From contig NW_024881272.1 of NCBI RefSeq assembly GCF_018691265.1, positions 20,821,323 to 20,885,322 of the forward strand: a stretch of 64,000 nucleotides of DNA, read 5' to 3'. Each line of letters opens with the position of its first letter. Within the stretch, counting starts at the first letter, position 1. This document shows, piece after piece, positions 15,464 through 29,450 of the stretch. This DNA is from Tyto alba (lineage: Eukaryota; Chordata; Aves; Strigiformes; Tytonidae). Below the pieces are notes generated by a model. That model saw nothing but the letters and a program-made list of their open reading frames with translations, had not been told where the DNA came from and did not search any database. A program made the translations under genes and the position numbers.

Positions 15464-15710
15464 ACTCACTTCAGCATCCAGCAGGGTCACCTTTCCTGCC
15501 AGCACCAGCAGAGTTCCTGGCACTCTCCCACTGCCCAGCACCACCCTGCTCTCTGCAGGCACCTTCTCCGAGACCTGCTGTGCTCCAGTTATCCATTACA
15601 GAGCCTCTTCCTGATCCACCAAAACAGACATTTTCTTGGAAGAATGGCCCATTTCCCCTGACCTGGGTTCTTTGCAGCCTGAATGTCTTACCTCGAGAAG
15701 AGGACATGGA
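15464..15710. other. GC-rich patch with splice-site-like signals on both strands
   Basis: This segment is much richer in G+C than its surroundings. On the minus strand an ATG at 15707-15705 is followed by MSSSR, and a strong donor-like GTAAGA starts at 15691 straight after CGAG. A second minus-strand donor-like GTGAGT starts at 15469. On the plus strand two pyrimidine-rich acceptor-like sites end in ctctgcag (near 15559) and ctttgcag (near 15676). The signals conflict in strand, so the transcribed direction is open. It may hold a first exon of a gene or lncRNA on the minus strand. I recognise no protein family. Confidence 0.3.
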
Positions 15711-18700
15711 GTCTGGCTCTAGTAGCTGCTGCAGCTCCCTTTTTCATATGGTTGCCAAAGAAGGGAGAAATTTGTGTGACAGAAGGACAGGGTAGCATGA
15801 CAGGAAAATTCAAAAGCTGAGTAAAACTCTCCAAAGTTTCATTTTTTTGATTCCTACTTCCAGGTTCTCAACACATTCTGCTTCTCCCTCTCCCCAGATT
15901 AAAGACTCACTGCTTGGTATACTGCTTGGAGCAATTTCTGCTCAGTTCTGTAGTCTCTTAGTTTCAACTCAAGCTTAAAGAACCTTTCTATAAAGCCTAA
16001 TCAATACAGAGTCCATTTTCCTTGTTTATGCAAGTGACCATATTATGATCTTTTTTTTACAGCTTAATCAAGCTGGAGAGTGGAACTACTACAGAGGAGG
16101 CACTGCTCACTGCACACACATACATACATATATGTATGTACAGAATTTATGTATGCTCTTACTGTAGCACTAATACTCCCTAGAGGTACTATTATGTTGT
16201 TAGACAAATTAAAATTAAACAAGAGGTAAAAGAGCACTTGAACTGAAAACTGTTAAAAAATGCCTACAGGCAAGACAAAAGGGAACAGCAGGAATTTATC
16301 CAGCTGTGTGTGTCTAGGAGTTCCTCTGGGCCAACTGACTGTGCTGCCATTTCTGTTGCAGGAAATGCAATTTCAAAAAAAATTCATGTAGGTGTTGTGA
16401 CTTCCAGGCAAAATGACATGTACATTTTTCTGCCTGCCTTTAAGATAAAAAATGGAGAGAATTTATGTGAAACTCATTAAGCTACAGAACTGAATGGAGA
16501 GGGATGGTGGGAATACATAACAGAAGAGCCCAGACGCAGTAAGACAGAGATCTACCCAGGTCAGAAATGGGATGTCAGGAAGTTTTGCTGACAAGGACAT
16601 CTAATAACATCTGGAATCAGTGGAGTATGTGAGATCAACTTTGAGAACTTTTCTTTAAAAATTTGTCCTGATACAGTATTTCTGAAATTAAATGCGTAAG
16701 AGGCCTTTTTTGTACTGGGGCATTCACAGTAAACACATAAAGAATACCTGATATGTGCAGAACTGACATGGCCAAAGGTCTACATATTGAGATCAAAGAC
16801 ACAAACATAAAAGGCAGTAGTAGTAGTAGTATGTGTTGAATATATACCAAATTTGGATTTGCAAATCACATTTTATGCAGGTGCAAATGGATGCACTCAT
16901 TAGAGGTGAAGGTGAACAAACTGACTAGATCATTTAACTTTGTGGGTAAAATTGTTAGGTTTACTACTTTCCTTCATTCAAACCTCAAAACAATGTATGT
17001 GACAGTGAAAGAATTTTCTGTGTAAATTATTACGTGTTTTGCACTGAGAAAGAAAAATAAGACAGCTTGATATCCCAGTCACATAATGAAATAGGGAACT
17101 GCACTCTAACTAGTTAATTCATTTTTTTTCATTACAGTGTAATTCAACAGTTATCACCATGACAATGCATCTTTGCTGACTAAGAAGTGCTCAAAAGTCA
17201 AAGAGCGTTTGGACCTGGAGACAAGGATATGAAGACATGGTAGGAAAGAAGATTAAAAATGTAATTCTGTCTCATTTTTACAATACTGTAATCCCACCGG
17301 GTACCACTGGAAGTACTCCAAATTTGCACCAGGACAAAAGAAAGCATATCTTCCTGTGATTATTTGTACTTGGAAACTATATCTTACTAACAGCTATATT
17401 TATAGTCCAACTGCTGTATAATGAAAGGAAGTATGTGAAAATGAAAACAAAAGAAATATTAATGCATGCATCAGAATAATACAACAAATAGGGATGTGGT
17501 TTTCAGTTGGTGAAAACGGAAATTAATCTCTTCTGCTTTGAGCACTTTGGCTCTAAGCTCAAGTTTTATAATCTAATTGGTGCATCATGAATACTAAATG
17601 CAAGTAGCTGAGATTCATATAATTTTTTGTTATATGAAACTAAACAATTTGTATATGTGAGACTATTTTTCCTTCAGAATAGAGCTCTCTGAAATCTAAC
17701 CTTAAATTGAACAATAGCCTCAAAGACAGTTGCCTTTATAGGGCACTGCCATGCTTAAAATTGCTGATGTAAAATGTATTGGGTTTGTTCAACAGATCTG
17801 CTCTTTGGACTAAATCCAGATTCCAAGTTATTTGGAGAGACTTTTACTTCTGGATCAGGCCCCTTGTGTATATTCACATTCATGTATGATTCCTTTAGTG
17901 GAAAAAGTGTTTTTATTTCCACTTCTGATGGAGTGAACTGAATTCTCTTTTGGCATTACTTACTGTATCAACAATGAGATTTATGCAGTTTCAGTGCATT
18001 TAAATTCTGTGCTATACTAAAACTGAACTATCCCAATGAAGTGTAGCAGAAAAACTGCTAAGGTTTAACTGGGAGCATCTTTAATAACAGGATGCATGAG
18101 ATAGAAGGACCCCAGCTTGGCCTTTTGCAGCCCCTTTGAGTTTTCCAAGTTTTGTAGTTAAAAGCTGTAAAAGATACTTTTATTAGTGAACTGAGAAAAT
18201 TAGCTAAATCCTCTGAGATTTAAAGCATGTGGAAACCTGTTCTGCCATTCTAACAAAGTAATTTTTCATGACACAACTGTACTAAAATAGTTTCTTTTGT
18301 GAAACAATTCAATTGTTAAATTATTTCTGTCTATGAGTAGAACACGTTTAATAAAACTCACTTGTACCCTTTTCACACATACACATAATAAACACTCTGT
18401 TTGCACTATATCCTTGTTGTTTTCTTTGGCAAAATTTGGCATACACTGTGGGTTGATATTTTGTTTATTACATGCAATATTTTAAAGAACATTTTTGGAA
18501 AGGATATAAAAAATAAGGTTCATGTGCATGTGCATATTATAGCTGAGACTGCCAAAGGAGCATGGAGAGCCTAGACCCCTAGCCTTGATTGAAATTCCAT
18601 GGAAGGCAGGCTCCCGTGGCACTCCCAGACTATGTATAGAACAGAATTTCTCAGCATTTATTCAGGTATGCACCTTAAAGCAAAACTTCAGTGTGATCAA

Positions 18701-21700
18701 GTACCGCACACATAGTAATGAGCTTTGCAATTTCCTGAATAGCTTTTATGAGGAGGGCTCGTGCCTCTGTCTTTCTCCTCCCTTCGCTGTTTATATCCTG
18801 CTTTCCATTTTCCACTCCCTCCTTCTTAAAGCCTCCAGAGCAACCTGATGGACTTAGCAGGAACCGGGGTCATCATGGTGATCAATGACTTGGGCAGTTG
18901 AGCATTCAGCCATTGATCACACTGAATAGTTTCATATATCTTAGGCATGTCATCATAAGCAGCTGCTTCTACTTAGCTTGCCAGCTTTCTGTCACCTCGA
19001 GGATTCAATGAAGTTCAGAGGCAGTGTGAGAAGGTTATATAATTCTGTCAAGAGATCATGTCTTTGATTTTTTTCATCTCTTAAGACCTACATGTCTACC
19101 CTTTGGGGGTCTATCATAGAGTGAGAACTTCCAATATATTACATACCATAACACAGCAGTATAAAGAGTGCTATATAAAATACATAAATGTCCTTCCTTT
19201 GAACAGAATAGCAGGAACCTTCACTCCTTTCTTTTATGAAAGAACATTACCTAATGCTGAAGAGAAACCACAGCTGTATTCATGTGTGCATGCACATGCT
19301 TTGCTTGTAATTTAAAACACATTCCCATAAACTATCAGATATTATCATATCTAGTATTCCTTCTCTCTCTTATATTTAAATATTCTGTGCCCAATTTCTA
19401 AGAGTAAAAAGTAACTTTAATCGCTTGGATAAAATATTCACATTTAACAGCTTTACTGGGAAAATAAAATATATTCCACTCAGTCATTAAAAGGACACTG
19501 GGAATTTGAATGCCACTTTCTCATCTAAAAACTTGTCATGAAGTGTAGCTGAGAAAGATTAAAACCCTTTTTTTGCCTTTTTTTTTTTTTTTTTCCTGTT
19601 TACTTAGTGCAGGTAGTTTGTGCTCTGGCTCATATACACTGACAGACAAGACTGCCACAGTTTTGGATGTTACCATTTCCCAGCTTTATGTTCTGCCCCT
19701 CCTCTGGAAGATCGTAATCCCATCGACAGTCCAGAAGATTAGGGCAAAGGCTCTTTCACTGGCAGTTTACATTAACAGGAGATGTGAATGTATGTGGCTC
19801 AAGTACAGGCACATGCTTCTCTCTCTCGTCCCTGTAGGTTGACAGTAATTTCCAGCAGAATTGTAAGATGGACAGCTGTGAGCATGAATATCCGAAATCA
19901 TGGCAGCTACATCTGGCAGAGCTTGTCTGTCAAAGACCCATGACTGAAAGGTTGGTTGGCAGCGTGGTCTCTGCAGGCAGGGCTCTGCTGGAGAGAGGTG
20001 CTGGAAAGCTCAGGCCTAAAAAACCTCTCCAAATATCAGGCAACAGTCAAAGAATGAAAATAACCGCAGTGCACAGGACAAAGCAATGTTGTAGTAAAGT
20101 CCTATTTCAAAGTTTTAAAATAATGCTAAAATGATTCACAGGACTCAAGCTGGCTGCATTTACTGGGTTGAGCTCCTGTTAGAGAATAGGATGTGAGGGG
20201 GGAATATGAAAGTGTTCATGATTAATAATGATGGCTATGATAGTAATATTCTCTGGTCTCCTAAATGATGTTTCCAAACATTCACAGAGGAAAAAAAAAA
20301 AAAAAAAAATTTATAGGAATTAGAAAAAGCCCTCCAACATTCAAAAGATTTTTTTTTTTTAAATTGGTCATCTTGAAAAAATTCAAATTGACAGTGTCCC
20401 TTTTAATGATACACTTCAAAGCTTTAAGAAATCTCCCTGTCAAATGAGGCTACTACTTTAACACATATTCAAAAAGGTGTATGCAGCTTGAAAATGTATT
20501 AAACAGTCAAGAAAAGAGGTCATATTCTGTTATACAAATACAGTTCCAGGGATTTAATGAATCTGGAGAATTTAACAATAAACATGGTACATAAATTAAG
20601 TTGATTTACTGTGCAATCTGCTACTTAAAAAACAATAAAATAAAGACTTAAGGCTTCCTATTCCACCACCTTGCCATTTTATACTTTATCATAATAAAAA
20701 ATAAAAAGAAAGTTATATCAGTCAGTATTGCAGGATTCCATATTAGCTTTTCACATAAACCAGGTGCAAGCTATTAAGAATATGTTTCCTCTATTTTTTA
20801 AAAACTCTTTGTGTTGTTTATAGCCATTCAGTTAAAAAGGAAATAAATGTCCAAATCTAATCTGGACAATTTGCGATTTTTGGTGTCTGTTTTAGCCATA
20901 TGGATGCATTAGCCTTGTTCCACTTGGTATCGAGTTCATATTAGCAGATATAAAATTTTAATAGAAAGTTATGGGAGTGGTGGTTTTAACCAGAGTAATT
21001 TTAATTGAAATTAAAACAAATGCAAACACATCTCTCTATGCTAGGCTTGGTATAACCCATTTCAAACCAAAATCCATCACTTGGACTAAAACTAAGGTGA
21101 CATTGTCACTTTAAATCATAACTCTATTTCAGCAATCGGCATCTCATGAAGCAGTTGTGTCACTTGCAAAATATTCAAGGACAGTATTAAACAACATCTA
21201 CAACCTTCGTAATGTTATTTAAAAGAAAAATCAGGTTTTCCATCTCTCTATTTCTTTGCCTCTTCAAATAGTGTTATTAACATTGTTTTTCACACATCCT
21301 CCTTCCTCCTCTTCTTTAAATTTTAATTATTTTTTTCCTTTCTAAATTAATCCTTTGTTTGAACTGTTACTTTTGAGAGAGAAGAAAAGTTATACAATGA
21401 ACAGCTGAATGTTTGCCACTTTGCTTTGGGCCCTTTCATGCTCCTTCTCCAAGGCCAGATCCTACAAGGTGCTTAGCATCATGCAGCTCAGTAAAAGTTG
21501 AGGGTGCTGAGAATATCTAGGAAGAGCCTAGCATATTGCAGGATCATGCCTTGCACAGCAAGTTCTCCAAGTGATGACTATTTATGTTTCACTGAATAGA
21601 CTTAGCATAAATTTTAACATCTCTGATACGACTGGGTATTTTTATGGGCAAAGAGGAGGTATTTTTCATGACCGTATCACTCAGCACTTTGAAAATGAAG

Positions 21701-22150
21701 CGTATAGAAATGCCACCCAAAAAGTCTGGCAAAGAACCAGATGTCATAGTTACAAACGCACACAAAAATTGGAATACATTAGAGGCAATTACAAGGTATG
21801 TAAGCTCTTCAGTGCTGAGAAGGCATCCAGATCATTGTAAGTCTTGTCTTAATCAAATAATAATTCAAAACAAACTTACACACAATCACCAAGAAATCAC
21901 GGAATCAAAGCATGAGTGACCCCCAAAGTAGTATAGACTTTGTACTGTTCACCTGAGTTGCTTTTTTGAATGTTACAGGTGAGGCATTAAGGAATACTGT
22001 AAATATACATACTAACTAAAACAGAATTTCAATCTTTTTAAAGCACCTTTTGAATTAAACCCAGTAATGTTAACCTAGCTTTCTTTCTCACAATTTTTCA
22101 ATCTGTTATGCAGATAGTATACGTATTTGCTGTCTCTCCACTTCCTGCAG
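15711..22150. other. Unique AT-rich non-coding sequence with minor simple repeats
   Basis: No named transposon or convincing exon was seen. Minor features are a 20-bp perfect palindrome at 16121-16140, a short AGT repeat at about 16815-16830, T17 at 19578-19594, A19 at 20291-20309 and T12 at 20349-20360. Small open frames near 19573-20134 carry no recognisable motif. Confidence 0.5.
16121..16140. repeat. Perfect 20-bp palindrome in a TACA/TGTA simple repeat
   Basis: The bases tacatacatatatgtatgta read the same on both strands. The palindrome sits at the end of a short CA/TACA repeat starting near 16112. It probably arose from the simple repeat rather than as a protein-binding site. Confidence 0.85.
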
Positions 22151-22174
22151 ATAAGCATTTATGATTTCTTTCAC

Positions 22175-22324
22175 CGGACTGCAGCTGGACCCGAGCAGCG
22201 CCTGTGTGGTTCCAGTCGAACCGGGCAGGCTGCGGGGCTGGGCCTGCCCGGCGCAGGCAAGGCTGCAGCAGCGCTCTGGGGACGGCTCTCTCCCTCACAC
22301 AGTGTGCTGCGACACCCTAAGTCC
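22175..22324 (-). CDS. Candidate internal coding exon, GC-rich, unidentified product
   Basis: On the minus strand the segment follows a pyrimidine-rich acceptor (tttctctcctgcag, AG at 22326-22325). It ends at 22175 before a fair donor (TCCG then GTGAAA). The 150 bp are GC-rich with about nine CpG dinucleotides, unlike the AT-rich flanks. Only one frame is open from end to end, giving about 50 residues rich in Ala, Pro, Arg, Cys and Ser. That composition matches no family I know and could reflect base content alone. The plus strand also has an acceptor-like site (cttcctgcag, ending at 22150) just outside. Alternatives are a non-coding exon, a small CpG-rich regulatory element or a chance cluster. 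Confidence 0.3.
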
Positions 22325-25300
22325 CTGCAGGAGAGAAACTCACACAGCTCACAGTTATCTTCTGTTAGGTTTAGCAAAGGCGTATTGAAATCTTTCTAGT
22401 TAAAAGCTGTATAAATTTTCCCAGGCTTTTCCTTGATACAAGAAAATTATGTTTATGGCTATGTGTTCGCAGTAACATCTATCCCAATGACAACGTAACC
22501 CACAGATAGATCGTTACTTTTTTGCTTCAAACGTGGACAGTCAGATTATACCTAATATACCTATACATGTCAATAGAATACAGCGATTTATGTTTACACA
22601 TAGTGCTCTAGCTACACAATAACTTCTTATAATACAGAACCTTTCATTATGAAGAATCCCCAAGCATTTAAAAATTAAAATCTCACCGTCTTTTTGAAAC
22701 CTAAATCAATCAGACCCTCCCTGATCACAAAAGTATCAATACAGTCAAAGACATATTTCAGAAACAGTGTGCACACAGGCATGATGAAAAGCTGAAAAAA
22801 TTGTATATGAAATGTGGTTTGAGATGTGGTTTGTCTAATACATGAAAGGCTCTGCCAATTATTTGCTAACTCCATGGGAAAATCTCAAGCAAGCAAAGAA
22901 CCTTTACAAATCTAACATAAGCAGTGTCCATTTGTTGCATCCACCAGGTACACAGCAAGGCCCACAGACTAGAAACAGTGCCATAAACCTCACCCTGAAT
23001 ACCAGTAACCAAATGGGCTGTTTCCAGGGAGCTCTTGGTAAACATTGTGCTGATAGACTCTCAATAGTTTTCTGTGCAATAACTTGTTTCAAAAATGTTA
23101 GCAATACTTTTCCATTCAGGAATGAGTATAACCCTTATCTAATTACAGAATGATTTTCCATCAGTTATATCCTGTCATGATTCTATACCAAATAACATTC
23201 ATTAACCCTATGTATCATAAAAATCTCCTATTAAAATGTAGCTATGTTGTCTTTCAAGATAGAGGAATGTCAAGCATTTGTTCTGAATCCACACAAGCTA
23301 AAGACTTGAGAAAAACTAGACCAGGAAAAAAAAAAAAAAAAACAAAAAAAAAAACAAACCCAAATCAAACAGGAAAAAAGATTGTGAAAAGTTCTTGCTC
23401 CTCAAAATCTTTCTCTTCCCAAACTAGTTTACTGAGCTCATATCAAAAACTGTCAATGAAAATACTTAACCCTTCAAAATTTACTCTATTTCAGCAATTA
23501 ACAAGAGCTTTTCCTAATCATACTTTCTGTTTTGTTGCTTTCTATCTGGCTTTCCAAACATAAACATACATGCATATGATTACTTTGAATTTCATATCTT
23601 CTTTCATCACATCTCTTACTTCCATCTTTTCTTTTTGGACTTAATTTCTATTGGTGGTGCTTTGCATACTTTGAACTTTCAACAGTTTAAACCTGAGGAT
23701 TATCTTTCCCCTTTATCATTTGCACAAACACAAAAAAAATGAAGACAATTATATTTCTAAATAGAAAACTTCTTCATGTTTTACTGTGTCCACAGACATC
23801 TCTTTCTATGCTTACATTGCTCTGCCATAATCTGTCTCTCTGACTTTCCTATCCTTAACCTCTTTACTGTCCTGTACTCTGCCTTCTTCCTTTCTGTTTC
23901 ATGTTCATCAACTGCCTCAATAGATTAAAAAAAAAGTGAACTGCTTTGATTAAAAAGGTACAACCCAGGTTAAAGAATGTTCTATTTTGGTTTAGCTTCT
24001 TAACTTGTTTTTAATCAATTTATGCAAAATTAAAAACAGCCACTTGGAGATCAATGCAAGAACATCAAAAAAGGGATTTGAAAACATTTTTGTAAAACAA
24101 TATAAACTCACATTTTTAATGAAAATATTTAACTTCTGAGTAGACATATCCTTAGTAATAAATAATGTCTGTATTTTGTAGTGCATTCCACATGTAGATC
24201 ACAGAGCAGAATTAACTGAAGAAATCAGTTAACTGAAATTTCATAGAAATGGCACCACAGAAAGATAATATGGTGCCCAGCCATCCTGTCAGGAACAAAA
24301 CCTGGAGTTGCACCACCCTGCTGCTCTATCCACTTGCCAACACTGTCTCCTTCCTAATTTGGTTTTCTTCAGGTAAACTGCTGAGGATACTGAGTGAGAT
24401 AGGAAGTAAGAGGAGATCTAGACCATATTCTAAATTGATTATCAAAGTGGCATATTGAAGGTCTTCTCAAGTACCCCATCAAATTGGTTGAATATGGGAG
24501 CTCAACATGAAACTCAGCTGGGTGAATATGGCAGCTGAACGGAACAAATCCCTTAATTATATCTGAGTTCTATAAATTCATGCTTATTTAAACTTTATTT
24601 GGACTATTCCATCGAACAAGACAATCTAGAAACTTTACAGATAAAGCTAAATTGAGATGCTTGGCTGCACTTCTAGAACAGAAGTTTACTTAAAATGCTG
24701 TTATAAAACGTATCTGCTTAAAGTCATGAAGTCACTGGCAAGACTGAGATCATACTGTGTGAACATGAGATGAAGGCAAATTCATGGATAATTTCAATGA
24801 TTTAATGATTTTCTGAGGTTTGGTGGAATTTGTAATAAGTTTGCTGCATCCTTCTGGGTTGTTTCTTATTATATTGTATATTTCAGTTGTTATCCATAAC
24901 ATGCACACTGTGGTTTTATGCTTTGCCCTGCTGCCCTACATCCCCTTTCATTCCCCAAAACTGACATAACGTATGTTTTATCAGCAAGAAAAGCTTCTGG
25001 TGAATTTTTTGATCCTTTTCATCTTTTAAAAGTCATTCAGCATCAGCATGTATCTATACATCAGCAAAAATTTTCTTTTATCTTGTGAATTTCAGACATT
25101 ACATGGTCACCTCTACTGGAAAGACACCAGATTAGTTTGTTCTATAGATGGTTCACAGTGGAGTTCTCTTTTTTAATAACTTCCTAATAAGTAAATTAAT
25201 GTACTGGTTTCCACTGAATGAAAGTGCCCCATCAGGGTATAAAGGCAGACTAAGAAGCCTTTGCATATTTCATCTGATCTCAGGTCATTGAATTGATTCT

Positions 25301-28300
25301 TTATATAATACTGAAAGGACTTCAAGATTCTGTAATTAACTGCTAGTACATGATCTTAGCACTTTCTATATTATGGAAGTGACTACTTTTTTCTTGTGAC
25401 ACCACTTTTGGTAGCTGATCCAAAGGTTTACTAAAAACTGGGTGATTCTGCCCTCCGTACTCTAAAATTGCTGTATCAACGAAATTCTTTCCCTTTAGAC
25501 ATCAGATTATGAAAACACTTACTTTTAAATAGCAAACTAAAATGCTGGGTTTAAAATTGGCTCACAATTAGTCTAGATGTTATTTTCATTTATTGTCTTA
25601 CTGCTTTTCTAAGGAACTCCAGGATCCTTAAGAAGTTACTAGGTTTGCATGGGGATGTCTTTTTTAGTAATTGTAATTATCATTATGTGTCATTAAAATG
25701 AAAATATCTGAAGTGCTTCAAAATAACATTCATAAGAATTTGAGAGTAAATGACACTAATGATGAGAGCACCTCAAAGGGTATAATTTAACAATACACAA
25801 AATAAGGAAAGCACAACACAAACTTCTCATATCAACTCAAGTTCTAAAACCCCATATTGGAGCCAAGTTACATAGTGTATTATCTAAACCTCCAGGAAAT
25901 CAAATAAACTGTTAAAGATGGAGGATCTAGCTATTGAAATCCTTCTTTAGGGGCTCAAAACCTAGTTTTAGGGCACTGAGTTAGCATTTTTGATAGGGAT
26001 CTCACATTAAATTGACCCTTCCTGGTGAAAAGATGCATTACCTGTAGCCAGCTGCTAACCCTGCCTTGACCTGCCCCAAGTCCCAAGGCTATAGAGGTGT
26101 GATATACTGTTTTCTTTCTTGTCTGCAGCAGTTTTCCCAGACAATGTAATTCAGATGCATATTGTCAGCAGTGGGGGAGGCCATGTGATTAAGTGGGGAG
26201 AAGTAAGGAGTAAAAGCAAGCTGACTAATCCTGATTGAGCCACTGGAGGATTGTGTGACTGAGGAACTGCTTGACTTCCTTAAAGTATCATCCAGTTTAC
26301 TGGGCTAGGTAAGAAGCCCTGCTCTGGAAACCATGGCCTTACCATCAAAGTTAAGCATTACATGTACATAAATGAAGAGGAGACAAATCTCTTTTTTTGT
26401 AAAATGCTTCTAAAGAACATTGTTAGTGAGGCAGCCACGGCTCAGGAAATGCAGTTAATTGCAATCTGCAGATATAAATGCAGTAACAGATTCCTTCTTT
26501 CTTGGGCATAGATCTATCACACAGTGAATACGCTCAGACTCCTGCAGGAGGTAAAACCTGATGATTGTTTACCATAGCCAGACAGGAAAGGTTGCCTATC
26601 CACCAGTGATTGAGCCCCAGCAGCACTGGCCTTTCAAACAGAAAGAGGCTGGGAAGATATTTATAAACTAAGCAGCCTTCTGTTCCTTAAGGGAAGTGCA
26701 CCCTTGAGCCGAAACATGAGTAGGATGCTGCTAAACACCTTGCCTCATAAGAGCCTCTTCTCAGGGGTAAAGTGGTGGACAGTAAACAAAAAAGTATATA
26801 AATGTAACACATTTCTATAAAATGCAATAAAACATATTTTGATGCTGGTAGAAGTATGATCAAAGGTTCAGATAAACTCACTGCATCAATTATATAGTAC
26901 TTATATGCCGAAGAATGCATTTAAATAATGGTTTATTTCAGAAAATACTTCAAAGACAGCAGTGAACTACATGGTTCTGTTAATTTCCGATCTTCACAAA
27001 GGGTAGTTATTTTTGGAAAGACAATTGTTAAAAATATTAATGTTATTGGATGGAGCAGCACAGTTTACAGTAATTGCTACTGGAGTCTGCCTGGTGATTG
27101 GCTGTCAATATTTTCACATGAGACTCCCTGTAAAAAAATGTGCTCTTTAGCCTGTACTAAACCAAAAAAAAATACAGAGAATTCGGGTGAGGAACTGGAA
27201 AGTAATGCTGTTTCATTTACAGTGAAAACCACTGCAGTTAGGAAGCTAGCACACTGGCTATGTGTCCCTATATACTCTGAAAATAGAGTTTGCTTTGGAC
27301 TGAAGTCCTCCAGTAATAAAAAAATGCTTTCTTACCAGCTGTACAAAGAGGAGAAGTGACATCACTCTAAAAATAAATATAGAAATGGGTTTTCTGGAAA
27401 TATTTATAATTTGTTCATGGATAAAGTGCTGAATGTACAGCCAAGGAGAGCCACTGCTCAGCTTGCACCACTTGAAAAGGGGAAAGTTTTTAAACTGGCC
27501 AAGATTCTCACTCCAGGCAATTTTTTTTCCTTTCAAAATAACTGACTCTTGACACAACCTTGTCTATTTTAAAGGCCAAACATTTTCCTTACTCCCAAGT
27601 GCTTTGTGAGCCTTAGGGATATATTGTCCCTGGCAAAACTGAGAAAGCAATATCCTGGGAACGGGTGATTTCCATCAGGGACAAGGAAATCGCTCCAAAC
27701 CACATTTCATTCTGGTTATAGCATTTTAATGAGATTTGCAAGCCCTTCTGAGACAGTTGCAAGAAACGTTCAGCACCAAATCCTCAAACAGAGTCCTGAA
27801 AGTTACTCTAATGTCTCAGCAGAGGACGGATCCTAGGACTCCAGTTTTGCTGTGATATTTCTTACATTATAATTAGCATTGACTAATTAAGGGGTGACTA
27901 AGTATTGACCTCCCAATTAATTCTGAAAGAAGCCAGATGACTGGAAATACCTACCAACATTTGAGAAGCAGGTTTTCCTTAATTGTTTCCTGGAAAGCAG
28001 CTTTCAAAAATCTTTTTCAATGACTTCCAAACCCCTTCATGATATAGTTTTCAACTTAATCAAGAGAGCTACTCTTATTCTAATGAACACATAATATCCT
28101 ATGAGAATATGAGCAACTATTTATATGGGAAATAATAAAATTGTAGCTAGCAATATAACTCTTAATGTGCAATAAGTGTGTGTATATATGTAACTGCAAA
28201 TTAAGGCACCATCACCTATCTCTCTGTGTTCATGTATCAATCACTAATAGGTTGTTTGCAGAAGTGTTGCATGGATCCAGATACTGCGTTGCCTCAACTT

Positions 28301-29380
28301 AGAGTGAAAAAGCAGCTCACTGAGAACAGGTTCTGTGACACCACAAGGATAAACTAATAAAGGGTCTAAAATGACTGTTAAAAGAAATAAATGGTTAAGA
28401 AGCAAATCTTTAGGGAAAAGGTGATTTTAATTTCATCAGAAATGAACTGTGATTCAGATTGTGCTATTTTTTCAGTTTACACATTTTGAATTAATGTAGC
28501 ATGAATTACATTGCATAAAACAATGACAATATGTGAATTCTACTCATGGAAATTACTCATCCATCAGGCAGTGTCAGGTACATTCAGAAGCACATGAATT
28601 AAGTTCTGCACTGTAAGTTCAAATTGTTTGTATGTGAATAATGCTAGTTGCAAAAATGAAAAAAGAAGAGATAAGGAAACTTGGGGATCCTTCTGCACTG
28701 ACTTTTCTTTGACCCAGGAAAGAACAATGAATGTTTGCTTTCCCTTGGAAGGGGTGCCGACAAGGCTACACAAACAAAGAAGCAGAAGCTCAGCTGGTGC
28801 AAATTAGGACAGTTGCACTGACTTAATGGAACTGCATCCTTTCCACTAGCTAAAGATGTGGACACAAATATTAAAGGTTCCCCTGTTACATTTTTTTCAG
28901 TATAAGGATCAATCATGAATCCTTCCACAAATCTTCAAACAGAGCTTTTCCCAAGTGATGATTTTGCAGATCTGAGTTTGATTTTCTGCAGAGCTTTTCT
29001 GAATGCCCCAAAATATTTGATTCCTCTCATAACAGTGCTTTTCTGAATTTGGCTTCCGCATTATTTTGTTGATTCTGTAGTACTGCAGCAAGAAAAATTG
29101 GCAGTCCTTTCAGTTCCTTCTCAGTTCACTAGCACTGTGCACTCATCAGTAATGTTCAAGGGGGCCTGGCCATGCATGGCCGTATGCTTCCTTCATTCCT
29201 TCTCGCAAAAACTAACTATAATGTCAGAAAATGAGCAGACAAAGAGCAATACTGTATTTACCTCAGTAAAAAGGCTGTACTCTGTTTTTAAGAATTCCTT
29301 TCAGATAGAGAAACAAATCCCATTCACATAAAAGCACATTAAAAAATTAAGGTAGATCATAAAAACGGCAACATTCAACA
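22325..29380. other. Unique AT-rich non-coding sequence
   Basis: No named repeat was recognised. It contains an A-rich tract at about 23326-23354 (A17, C, A11). The longest open frames (137 codons at 23150-23563 and 143 codons at 26928-27359, both plus strand) have no splice or family support. A weak 34-bp-period duplication is visible at about 24487-24540. Confidence 0.5.
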
Positions 29381-29383
29381 AAT

Positions 29384-29389
29384 TTTATT
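29384..29389 (-). terminator. Polyadenylation signal AATAAA (minus strand)
   Basis: The hexamer AATAAA reads on the minus strand about 60 nt after the stop codon of the candidate terminal exon at 29451-29757. T/G-rich sequence follows it, as in a downstream processing element. Isolated AATAAA hexamers are common in AT-rich DNA, so its weight comes from its position relative to that exon. Confidence 0.4.
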
Positions 29390-29450
29390 GCCGTCCAAAG
29401 GTATATCTTCTATATAGGTCTGAAGTAAAGTGATATATTTGCTTGGAAAC

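Noticed and set aside
23150..23563. 137-codon plus-strand open frame
   Set aside because: It runs through an A-rich tract (poly-Lys), with no supporting signals.
26928..27359. 143-codon plus-strand open frame
   Set aside because: No splice sites in phase, no motif, and a length expected by chance in 64 kb of AT-rich DNA.
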